A DNA stretch of 64,000 nucleotides from NCBI RefSeq assembly GCF_000018145.1, contig NC_009952.1, forward strand, positions 551,001 through 615,000, written 5' to 3'. The position numbers were made by a program, and so were the translations under genes. Positions within the stretch are counted from its first letter, which is position 1; each line of letters begins with the position of its first letter. Shown one piece after another: positions 23,921 to 31,400 of the stretch. Source of the DNA: Dinoroseobacter shibae DFL 12 = DSM 16493. Lineage in GTDB: Bacteria > Pseudomonadota > Alphaproteobacteria > Rhodobacterales > Rhodobacteraceae. The notes beneath the pieces are model-generated. The model saw only the letters and a program-made list of their open reading frames with translations. It was not told the origin of the DNA and made no database searches.

Positions 23921-25630
23921 CTAGCTGGATACCTGTTCCCGAAGGATCGACGCCGTCAGAGAGATCATCAGGTAGATGCCTGCAAATACGAGAAACGCGA
24001 GAAAGGTGTTCTCGAATGCTCGCGGATAGCTGGCTTCATCCGGCGCGATCGGACTGACACTCGTGGACAGATACCTCACTTGCCTGTTGGCCTCAATACG
24101 GGCTGTCTCGAGCTGCTGCAGAGCCTGGCTGAGCATAAGCTGCCGCGTTTCGAGATCTGCCTGGGCAATCACAAGCTCTCCGGAGATCCGCGCCAGGGAC
24201 GCCCCGGAACTGCCGCCTTCGGTCATCTGGCCACGCAGATCCTCGATCAGGCGGGTCAGCCTTGCGATATTGCCCTCCAGGATCGCGACGCGGCTTTGAT
24301 TGGGCTGCGCGTTCACAAGGAGCTCCTGCAAGCGCAGTTTTTCGGTGTTGAGTTCTACCTCAAGTGTCGAAATCTGGGACATCAGGCTCGACACTTCGAG
24401 GTCCGCGCTCAAGACACCGCGCGCCTGCTGGAGGTCGAGGACCCGGGTCTGGGCGGCCTGTACCATCGTTTCGGCGTCGTCGAAACTCTCCCGTGCGCCG
24501 CGCATCTGGTCTGCGCGCAGGCGTTGGGTCAGGTCATCAACCTGCTGTTCCGCATAAGAGAGCAGCGCCTCGGAAAAGGCCTTGCTCGTCTGGGGGTCGG
24601 CGGCAGCCACTTCCATCCGCACGATCCCCTCGGTTGGATCAAAGCTGATCTTTACCCGTTTTCGGTAGATGTCGTAGGCATCTTCGTATGTGGCGTCCGC
24701 ATCCAGCCTCTGTAATGCGTCGATTTCCGGTGATGAGAAGTGATCGCGAAAACCGAGATCCGCATCGAGACGCAGCATCGCCTCGCGGGACGTGAGGTAG
24801 GACTGGACCGCCACAGCGTCCTGGGTCGTCGCCAGCATCGTGCCGGAGAACATGCCCCCAAGACCACCAGGCCCGGCTTGGGACTCCGCCTGCTGGATCA
24901 CGAACTCCGAATGGGTGGCGAACATGGGCGTGGCCATGCGGAAGAAGTAGTAGCCCGCAAGCGCAGTGGGCAGCAGTACGAAGAAGGCCAAACGCGCCAC
25001 CAGAAGCGTCATCTTCAACCGCCGCCGCCGTGCGATATCCTGTTGGATCTTGCGCACTTCCCGCGCGATGTCCGCTTCGGTCGTGACCTCCGGAGAGGCG
25101 ACTTGGGGTTGTGGGACCGTTTGCGGCAGGTTCTTGCGCGATTTGTCCGATACCAGATCGAGGATCGTCTCCCGGGTGAAAGGGTCAATGCCCTTCTTGC
25201 GCAGCATTCGGACCGCTTCGATGTCCGACGCCGGATCGAGCCCGTGCCGATTTGCGACCCGACGGGCAATACGCAATTGCCGGCCCGTCAGACCTTCGGC
25301 GAGTATCGCGGCATCACTGTCGGGATCGGGTTTGGAGCCTTTGCGCATGTGCCGCGCTTTGGCCATGCGCGGTTTAGCAGTCCTTTGTGCAGCGGCATTG
25401 GCCGCCGCTTGCATCGTTGGCTTTTCGGGCGCGGGGGCTTTCTCGGTCCTGGAAGGGGCAGGGGGCTTTTCAGGAGAAGCCGCGGACCGCATCGCCTGTT
25501 CCATCGCGTTGTCTGCCTGTAATTCGGCATCCGGGTCCGGCAGCACCAGATCCCCCGCCGGAAGGGCGAGGCTGTCTGCGACATCGCGGCGCCGAATCCG
25601 GTACTTCTTAGCTCTCGCCTTGGTAGTCAT
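23921..25630 (-). CDS. Capsule polysaccharide export inner-membrane protein (KpsE/RkpR-like)
   Basis: 569 residues. A long, charged, Ala/Pro-rich cytoplasmic N-terminus (about 1-205) precedes the first membrane helix (about 210-232). A periplasmic domain with extended coiled-coil segments follows (about 330-530), then a C-terminal helix (about 540-562). This is the polysaccharide co-polymerase layout of ABC-dependent capsule exporters (KpsE, CtrB, BexC). The N-terminal extension is longer than in KpsE of E. coli. It overlaps the upstream ABC-ATPase gene by 23 bases, so the two are coupled. Confidence 0.82.
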   Translation of the reverse strand: MTTKARAKKYRIRRRDVADSLALPAGDLVLPDPDAELQADNAMEQAMRSAASPEKPPAPSRTEKAPAPEKPTMQAAANAAAQRTAKPRMAKARHMRKGSKPDPDSDAAILAEGLTGRQLRIARRVANRHGLDPASDIEAVRMLRKKGIDPFTRETILDLVSDKSRKNLPQTVPQPQVASPEVTTEADIAREVRKIQQDIARRRRLKMTLLVARLAFFVLLPTALAGYYFFRMATPMFATHSEFVIQQAESQAGPGGLGGMFSGTMLATTQDAVAVQSYLTSREAMLRLDADLGFRDHFSSPEIDALQRLDADATYEDAYDIYRKRVKISFDPTEGIVRMEVAAADPQTSKAFSEALLSYAEQQVDDLTQRLRADQMRGARESFDDAETMVQAAQTRVLDLQQARGVLSADLEVSSLMSQISTLEVELNTEKLRLQELLVNAQPNQSRVAILEGNIARLTRLIEDLRGQMTEGGSSGASLARISGELVIAQADLETRQLMLSQALQQLETARIEANRQVRYLSTSVSPIAPDEASYPRAFENTFLAFLVFAGIYLMISLTASILREQVSS

Positions 25631-26267
25631 AGAGCCTCTTTGCTTCTTCTAGCGTGTCAAACATGTGGAGCTGCCCATTCTGCAGCACCGCCGCGGACCG
25701 ACAGAACTTCTCGATAGTCTTCGCATCGTGGGAGACGATCACCACCGTGGCCCGTTCCAGGCGCTGCTTCATGATCATTCCTGCGCGTTTGTTGAACCCG
25801 ACATCCGTGGCCGCGGGCATGCCTTCGTCGATCAGGTAGAAGTCGAAGTCCAGAGCCAGCATGAGCGAAAAGCAGAACCGTTGACGCATCCCGGCGCTGT
25901 AGGTTCCAACGGGCATGTCGAAATACTCTTCTATACCCGCAACGTAGCGGCAGAAGGCTTCCACGAAATCGGCATCCAGGTGGTAGAGTTTGGCAATGTA
26001 ACGGGCGTTTTCGCGCCCGGTATGCTTGCCGGAAACACCCCCCATGAACCCCAGGGGAAAAGAGATTCGCCCCTTGCGGGTGATCTGGCCTTCGTCCGGT
26101 TGCTCCAGCCCGGCCATCATGTTGATCAGCGTGGTCTTGCCGGTGCCGTTCTTGGCCAGAATGCCCATGGAGCGCCCTTCCTCCACGCGAAAGGATGCCC
26201 GGTCGAGGATGACCTTGCGCGATTTACCGGTCCAAAAGGACTTGCTGACCTGATCGAACTCGATCAA
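25608..26267 (-). CDS. Capsule polysaccharide ABC transporter ATP-binding protein (KpsT-like)
   Basis: 219 residues from a TTG at 26267, preceded by GGGAG; no ATG start fits the conserved N-terminus IEFDQVSKSF. Walker A is AKNGTGKTT (about 37-45), the signature region TYSAGMRQRFCFSLMLAL, and Walker B FDFYLIDEGMPAATD, typical of KpsT/Wzt-type polysaccharide exporters. It should power a KpsM permease, yet no permease gene is adjacent: upstream is a 184-base gap and then an unrelated reverse-strand permease. Confidence 0.85.
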   Translation of the reverse strand: MIEFDQVSKSFWTGKSRKVILDRASFRVEEGRSMGILAKNGTGKTTLINMMAGLEQPDEGQITRKGRISFPLGFMGGVSGKHTGRENARYIAKLYHLDADFVEAFCRYVAGIEEYFDMPVGTYSAGMRQRFCFSLMLALDFDFYLIDEGMPAATDVGFNKRAGMIMKQRLERATVVIVSHDAKTIEKFCRSAAVLQNGQLHMFDTLEEAKRLYDYQGES

Positions 26268-26376
26268 TCGACTGCTCCCGAACGCCGTGAATGCCTAACG
26301 GATAACTTCGACAAGTTAACGACATACACAACACCCATGACGATCTTGATCAATCGTATTGATAAAGTGGATTGAT

Positions 26377-26397
26377 CCAGGCCGGTATACGGCCTGG
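26377..26397. terminator. Hairpin between the permease and kpsT-like genes
   Basis: A perfect 8-bp stem CCAGGCCG / CGGCCTGG with a five-base loop, 55 bases beyond the permease stop. There is no U-run, so a terminator role is uncertain. The neighbouring AT-rich bases (26,341-26,376) contain repeated TTGATC-type motifs that may belong to the kpsT promoter. Confidence 0.35.
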
Positions 26398-26451
26398 CCG
26401 CTGATGAGAGCAGATCCGGAGTGTGGCAAGCGCCCTCACTCACGGTACCGG

Positions 26452-27498
26452 TCACGCAATCATGTTCCAGGCAAGCCCGGCGAGGATCGCGCCGGTCAGG
26501 GAAAACCCCAGATACGACGCGAAAACCCTCGGTTTCACCAACGCCCAGACCGCAACGGCGGCCGGAATGCAACTGACGCCGCCCGCAATCACGAAGGACA
26601 TTGCCGCACCCGGGGACATGCCCTGTTCCAGAAGACCCGCAATCAGCGGGACAGCCGCGTATCCGTTGAGGTAAAGCGGCGCGCCCACGATGCTGGCGAT
26701 CAGGATCGGGCCTATGCCGTCCCCGCCCATGGCGCTCGCAATCAGGTCTGCGGGCACGTAGCGCAGCATGAGCGATTCCAGCACATAGGCCAGCAGCAGC
26801 CATTTTCCGAGAAACAGAAGGTTGTGGACCGCGACGTCGCGAAACTCGCGACGCCTCGGGGCTTCGCGCCAGAACGCCCAGACCGGCCGCCCATCGAAAG
26901 GCGTCGGGCCACAGCCGCAACACCCGGACTTCGGCGCAGATTTCAAAGGGTCGGCGTAGAGGGCTGTCCCGGCAAGGGCGCGCACGGAAAAGCCGCCCAT
27001 CATCCCCAGCCCGATGGCCGCGACCGTTTTGCCCAAGGCGAAATCGAGGCCCAGAGCACCGGAGGTGATGAAGAACATGGCCGGGTCCATGAGCGGCGAC
27101 GCCAGCCAGAACGCCATCACCGCGCTCAGCGGCGCGCCGACGGCGAGCAGGGCGGCGATGAACGGGATCACTTCGCAGGAACAAAAGGGCGAGAGCCCGC
27201 CGAAGGCGGCGGCCAGCACGATCATGCGGGTCTCGTTGCCTTGAAAAACCTTGGCCAGCAGGGTCGTGGCCCCTGCGGCGCGCAGATAGGCGACAGTGCC
27301 GATCGCGAACAGGATGAAGATCAGCGTATGCCCAAAGGACCCGAGCGTGTTCTCGATGACCGGGCGCAGGGCGGCCGTGTCGAGGACCGCAACCGCGACC
27401 AGGATAACGGCGATGGCGGTGAGGGCCGCATCGGGGCGGGGCAGGCGGCGCCGTTTGGCGTGGCCGAGGTCAGGAGGCTGTGTGGAGGTCTCGGCCAT
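26452..27498 (-). CDS. Permease of the DUF318/ArsP-like family
   Basis: 348 residues with about eight to ten membrane helices. Family features: FGGLSPFCSCEVIPFIAALL (about 99-118), with two Cys in the membrane segment, and GAPLYLNGYAAVPLIAGLLE later. A cytoplasmic loop carries a Cys-rich CCGCGP (about 192-197). Relatives export methylated arsenicals or other soft metals or metalloids. The adjacent ArsR-type regulator overlaps its start by 29 bases and supports metal or metalloid efflux. Which ion is exported cannot be decided from sequence. Confidence 0.82.
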   Translation of the reverse strand: MAETSTQPPDLGHAKRRRLPRPDAALTAIAVILVAVAVLDTAALRPVIENTLGSFGHTLIFILFAIGTVAYLRAAGATTLLAKVFQGNETRMIVLAAAFGGLSPFCSCEVIPFIAALLAVGAPLSAVMAFWLASPLMDPAMFFITSGALGLDFALGKTVAAIGLGMMGGFSVRALAGTALYADPLKSAPKSGCCGCGPTPFDGRPVWAFWREAPRRREFRDVAVHNLLFLGKWLLLAYVLESLMLRYVPADLIASAMGGDGIGPILIASIVGAPLYLNGYAAVPLIAGLLEQGMSPGAAMSFVIAGGVSCIPAAVAVWALVKPRVFASYLGFSLTGAILAGLAWNMIA

Positions 27499-27814
27499 GG
27501 TCGTGTCCTGTGGGCGTATCGGCGCAGCATTGCGCCAGAAGGTAGTCGGAAAGGCCCGTCACCCGGTCATAGACGACGGTGCAGCGGATGATCCGACCCT
27601 CGCGGGTCTGCTGGACGAGACCAGCCTGCACGAGGGTTTTGACATGATGTGTCAGGGTCGATCCGCTGACACCGGCCCGTGCCCCGAGAACACCGATGGG
27701 CAGCCCTTCGGGACCTGCGCGCACCAGCACTTCGAGCACGCCGAGGCGCTGGGGGGCACCAAGGGCGGCAAAGGCAGCCGCCGCTTGGGCGCGTGAGTCG
27801 GTTTTCGTTTCCAT
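27470..27814 (-). CDS. ArsR/SmtB family metalloregulator
   Basis: 114 residues. The winged helix-turn-helix is clear: ALGAPQRLGVLEVLVRAG, then GVLGARAGVSGSTLTHHVKT, then LVQQTREGRIIRCTVVY. A pair of Cys in LAQCCADTPTGHDHGRDLH near the C-terminus, with several His, could form the metal site. It should repress its own transcript, which includes the permease gene, until metal binds. The start codon ATG at 27814 lies inside a 24-bp palindrome. No ribosome site is evident, so the message may be nearly leaderless. Confidence 0.88.
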   Translation of the reverse strand: METKTDSRAQAAAAFAALGAPQRLGVLEVLVRAGPEGLPIGVLGARAGVSGSTLTHHVKTLVQAGLVQQTREGRIIRCTVVYDRVTGLSDYLLAQCCADTPTGHDHGRDLHTAS

Positions 27815-27836
27815 ATTTCTATGATTATAGAAATAT
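27813..27836. promoter_or_regulatory. Palindromic operator/promoter of the arsR-permease operon
   Basis: A perfect 10-bp inverted repeat ATATTTCTAT / ATAGAAATAT around a 4-base centre, in an otherwise GC-rich region. On the reverse strand it contains a perfect TATAAT (-10 type) at 27824-27829, so repressor binding would block polymerase. It also lies upstream of the divergent gene at 27892. Confidence 0.75.
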
Positions 27837-27891
27837 AGTTTTTTGCAAGCTCCCTCTTGGGTCTTTCGGCGACCTGTCGCAGGGTGCGGTC

Positions 27892-28500
27892 ATGTCCGAT
27901 CACGCTCTTGCCAAAGACCTGGCGGCCTGCACGCTCTGCGCGAGCCGTTTTGCGACCACGGCCTCGGCGCATCGGCCCCGGCCGGTGGTGTGGTTCCGCC
28001 CGACCGCACGGGTGCTGATCGCGAGCCAGGCGCCGGGGATGCGCGCGCACAAGGCCGCGCGTCCGTTTACCGACCCGTCCGGTGTCCGCCTGCGCGCGTG
28101 GCTGGGGGTGAACGAGGACACCTTTTATGACAAGAACCTGTTCGCGATCGTGCCCATGGGCTTCTGCTTTCCCGGTTACGATGCCAAGGGCAGCGACCTG
28201 CCGCCGCCCAGGATCTGCGCACAGACCTGGCGCGCGCCCATTCTGGCGGGCTTACCGCAGATCGCGCTGACCCTGCTCATCGGGGGGTATGCGCAGAAAT
28301 GGCATCTCGGGCCAGAGGCAAGGGCGGGGGTGACCGAGACCGTGCGCCGCTGGCGCGACTACGCGCCCGATGTTTTCCCCTTGCCGCACCCGTCGTGGCG
28401 CAATACCGCATGGCTCAACCGTAACCCTTGGTTCGAAGCGGAATGTCTGCCTGCCCTGCGGGCGCGCCTCGGCGAGGTGTTGAAGCAGGTGGAGACATGA
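27892..28500 (+). CDS. Uracil-DNA glycosylase-like protein
   Basis: 202 residues from the ATG at 27892. It resembles the COG1573/uracil-DNA glycosylase superfamily. An N-terminal CxxC (ACTLCASRF, about 12-20) is followed by SQAPGMRAHKAARPFTDPSG near 46-65, the equivalent of the family's APG...PF..SG active-site strip. A terminal PHPSWRN replaces the usual HPS motif. It would remove uracil from DNA if active. The acidic residue normally following APG is absent, so activity needs testing. It overlaps the SseB-like gene by 4 bases. Confidence 0.75.
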   Translation: MSDHALAKDLAACTLCASRFATTASAHRPRPVVWFRPTARVLIASQAPGMRAHKAARPFTDPSGVRLRAWLGVNEDTFYDKNLFAIVPMGFCFPGYDAKGSDLPPPRICAQTWRAPILAGLPQIALTLLIGGYAQKWHLGPEARAGVTETVRRWRDYAPDVFPLPHPSWRNTAWLNRNPWFEAECLPALRARLGEVLKQVET

Positions 28501-29282
28501 CGGAAACAAGCCCACTCGATACCGCGCATGCGGCAATGGAAGCCGATCCGCAGGATGATGCCGCGCGGCTGCGTTTCTATGACCGTCTCGCGGACGCGGA
28601 GCTGTTCTTGTTGCTGGAGGGCGAGGCCGAGGGCGACCGCATCACCCCCCGGGTCTTTCCGGTGGAAGAGCACCGCTATGTGCTGGCCTTCGACCGCGAA
28701 GAGCGTTTGACCCGATTTGCCGAAGGGCCCGCCGCCTATGCGGGGCTGTCCGGTCGGAGTGTGGTGCAACTCCTGGCCGCGCAGGGGCTGGGGCTGGGTC
28801 TGAACCTGGAGGTCGCGCCATCGGCAATGCTGCTGCCGCCGGAGGGTGTAACCTGGCTGGCCGAAACGCTCGGGGTCTCCCCTGAAGAGCTGGCTGCGAA
28901 ACCGGCGGAAATCACGCCCCCGCGCGGGCTGCCCGAAGCGGTGCTGACCGCCCTCGATGCCAAGCTGGCCACGGCATCGGGACTGGCGCGTCGGGCTTAC
29001 CTCGCCGGTGTCGCCTATGAGGATGGACGCCGCGGGCATCTTCTGGGCTTTCTGGGCACGGTGCCCGGGGCAGAGCCCGCCCTGGCGGCGGCCGTGCGCG
29101 AAGCGCTGGTCTTTTCCGGGATCGAAGCCGGGGCGCTCGATGTCGGCTTTCTGCGGGACAGCGACCCGCTGGCAGGGGCGTTGGCACGCCACGGGCTGCG
29201 GTTCGACCTGTCCGAGCCCGAGGCGTTCAGCGGCCCCTCTGCACCGGGCATGGACCCCGACCGCCCGCCGAAACTGAAATAG
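28497..29282 (+). CDS. SseB family protein
   Basis: 261 residues, starting at ATGA overlapping the previous stop. It contains an SseB-like N-terminal domain: FYDRLADAELFLLLEGEAEG (about 27-46), then VLAFDREERLTRFAEGP and YAGLSGRSVVQLLAAQGLGL. The C-terminal half, with HLLGFLGTVPGAEPALAAAV, resembles the SseB C-terminal domain. No signal or membrane segment. In most bacteria its role is undefined; a virulence connection is not implied by the name here. Confidence 0.75.
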   Translation: MTETSPLDTAHAAMEADPQDDAARLRFYDRLADAELFLLLEGEAEGDRITPRVFPVEEHRYVLAFDREERLTRFAEGPAAYAGLSGRSVVQLLAAQGLGLGLNLEVAPSAMLLPPEGVTWLAETLGVSPEELAAKPAEITPPRGLPEAVLTALDAKLATASGLARRAYLAGVAYEDGRRGHLLGFLGTVPGAEPALAAAVREALVFSGIEAGALDVGFLRDSDPLAGALARHGLRFDLSEPEAFSGPSAPGMDPDRPPKLK

Positions 29283-29315
29283 CCGCCGCGCTGACGCGTT
29301 TGGCGCGCGGCCGGA

Positions 29316-30251
29316 TCAGTAGCCCGCCTGCCGGTCCACCAGATGCAGGAACGGCTCGCCGGCTTCGCCCCGCCTGATGTTCTCGACCACCACCCGGGCT
29401 GCGGTTTCCGGACGCGTCTCGGACGCGATATGGGGCGTGACGGTGACCTTCGGATGGGACCAGTACGGGTCATCCGGCGGCAACGGTTCGGTGCGGAAGG
29501 TGTCCAGGGTCGCATGACCGACCTGCCCGCTGTCGAGCGCGGCCAGCAGCGCTGCATCATCCACCAAACCGCCGCGTCCGGGGTTGAGCACCACCGCACC
29601 CTCCGCCAGGCAGGCCAGCGCCCCCGCATCGAGGATGCCCTCGGTCGCGGGCGTATGCGGCACCAGCAGGATGACGACTTCTGCCCCAACGAGGGCTGCA
29701 TGCAACGCGTCGCCTGAGAAGCTCTCGACGCCCGGGATGTCCTTGGGGCGCCGCGCATAGCCGCGCACCTGGAAATTCAGGGCCACGAGCGCCTCGCTGA
29801 CCGCGGCCCCCAACGCGCCGAGCCCAACGACCGTCACCTTGCGGTCCCGTGCAAGCGGCGGGATGAAGTCGAAATGCCGCCAATCCCCGTTCTGGGTGGC
29901 CAGCATCCGGTCGATGCCGAGGTGATGGCGCAGCACATGGCCGACGCACCATTCCACCATTCCCTCGGTCAGCCCGGTATCCACCATGCGGGTCAGAGGC
30001 ACGCGCAGGGTGTCGTTGCCCACGATCCCTTCCACCCCGGCCCAGAGGTTCTGAACCAGTTTCAGGCCCGTGAAAGGCGTGAAATCCTGCACCGGTCCGC
30101 CCGGGGCATAGATCATGTAATCCACCGTCGCCGGATCACTGGTATCGCAGTCGAGCCGTGCCGTCAGACCGACCTCTTCCAGGGCAGCTGTCAGCGGGGC
30201 TTGGTATTGGTCCCACCGTGCGTCCTGCGCGGCGAAGAGGATGCGGGGCAT
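29316..30251 (-). CDS. Glyoxylate/hydroxypyruvate reductase A-like 2-hydroxyacid dehydrogenase
   Basis: 311 residues. It is a D-2-hydroxyacid dehydrogenase of the GhrA type. The Rossmann motif is VVGLGALGAAVSEAL (about 141-155). Catalytic Arg lies in LNPGRGGLVDD, Glu in TEPLPPDDPYW and His in VTPHIASETRP. It probably reduces glyoxylate or hydroxypyruvate with NADPH. It starts 9 bases after the mrdB stop on the same strand and may be read from the cell-shape operon, although the functions are unrelated. Confidence 0.87.
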   Translation of the reverse strand: MPRILFAAQDARWDQYQAPLTAALEEVGLTARLDCDTSDPATVDYMIYAPGGPVQDFTPFTGLKLVQNLWAGVEGIVGNDTLRVPLTRMVDTGLTEGMVEWCVGHVLRHHLGIDRMLATQNGDWRHFDFIPPLARDRKVTVVGLGALGAAVSEALVALNFQVRGYARRPKDIPGVESFSGDALHAALVGAEVVILLVPHTPATEGILDAGALACLAEGAVVLNPGRGGLVDDAALLAALDSGQVGHATLDTFRTEPLPPDDPYWSHPKVTVTPHIASETRPETAARVVVENIRRGEAGEPFLHLVDRQAGY

Positions 30252-30260
30252 TCGATATCC

Positions 30261-31400
30261 TTACCTGGGGCGGTGGACATGAGCGCTCTGGACCAGGCCA
30301 AAACCGACCAGCAGCACCAGCATCGCAGAGCCACCGAAGCTGACCAGCGGCAGGGGCACGCCGACCACCGGGGCCAACCCCATCACCATCGCCATGTTCA
30401 CGGAGAAAAAGAAGAAGAAGGTCGCGGCCACACCGATGATCAACAGGCTGGAGAACCGGTCCTTGGTCCGCATCGCGGACACAAGACAAAAGAGTACGAT
30501 CAGACCGTAAAGTGCCAGCAGGGAGATGCCGCCGATGAAGCCGAACTCCTCGGCCAGTGTCGTGAAGATGAAATCGGTGTGCTTCTCGGGCAGGAAGTTC
30601 AGACGGCTCTGAGTGCCTTCCATGAACCCCTTGCCCGTCACGCCGCCGGACCCGAGGGCGATCTTGGATTGGGTGATGTGATAGCCCGCGCCAAGAGGGT
30701 CGTTTTCGGGGTTCAGGAAGGTGTCGATGCGCCGATACTGGTAGTCCTGCAACAGCTGCCAGTCGGTTCCGCGCGACATCAAAACCGCCGCGACCAGAGC
30801 AATGCCGCCCAGGATCACCACCGCGAAGTAAAGCCAGTGAACCCCCGCGACGAACATCACAACCCCGCCCCCGGCCATCAGCAGGATCGAAGTGCCGAGA
30901 TCCGGCTGGCGGAGCACCAGGGCAACAGGGATCATGATCAGCAGCACGGGGACAAGCACCCAGAACGGGTGGGAGGTCTTCTTCAGATCCAGCACGTCGT
31001 AATAGGCAGCCAGCAGCATGATCAGAGTGATCTTCATCAGTTCCGAAGGCTGCAGGCGCATGAAGCCGAGATCGATCCAGCGCTGGGCGCCCATGCCGAC
31101 CACGCCAAAGAATTCCACCGCCAGCAGCAGGACGAGCGACACGATATAGGCCAGCACCGAAAGGTTGCGCCAGACATAGATCGGCGTGAAGGCGACCACG
31201 AACATGATCGCCAATCCGAGGGCAAACCGCTTCATCTGCGGCTCGACCCACGGGGTCATGGATCCGCCCGCCACGGAATAGAGCATCAGGAACCCGAAGC
31301 TGGCCACCGCGACGATCAGCAGAATGAGCCCCCAGTTGAGGTGCAGCACCTTGGCGAGCCCGGTGGGGACCCGCTGAATCTGTGACTCGAGATAGCTCAT
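30261..31400 (-). CDS. rodA: Rod-shape SEDS glycosyltransferase RodA
   Basis: 379 residues, ATG at 31400 overlapping the PBP2 stop (ATGA). Ten membrane helices with SEDS signatures: GAQRWIDLGFMRLQPSELMK (about 105-124), LRQPDLGTSILLMAGG, TQSKIALGSGGVTGKGF, and LPEKHTDFIFTTLAEEFGF with the conserved Glu residues. It polymerises glycan strands for lateral-wall synthesis together with PBP2, in the MreBCD elongasome. It ends the mreB-mreC-mreD-mrdA-mrdB series. Confidence 0.95.
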   Translation of the reverse strand: MSYLESQIQRVPTGLAKVLHLNWGLILLIVAVASFGFLMLYSVAGGSMTPWVEPQMKRFALGLAIMFVVAFTPIYVWRNLSVLAYIVSLVLLLAVEFFGVVGMGAQRWIDLGFMRLQPSELMKITLIMLLAAYYDVLDLKKTSHPFWVLVPVLLIMIPVALVLRQPDLGTSILLMAGGGVVMFVAGVHWLYFAVVILGGIALVAAVLMSRGTDWQLLQDYQYRRIDTFLNPENDPLGAGYHITQSKIALGSGGVTGKGFMEGTQSRLNFLPEKHTDFIFTTLAEEFGFIGGISLLALYGLIVLFCLVSAMRTKDRFSSLLIIGVAATFFFFFSVNMAMVMGLAPVVGVPLPLVSFGGSAMLVLLVGFGLVQSAHVHRPR

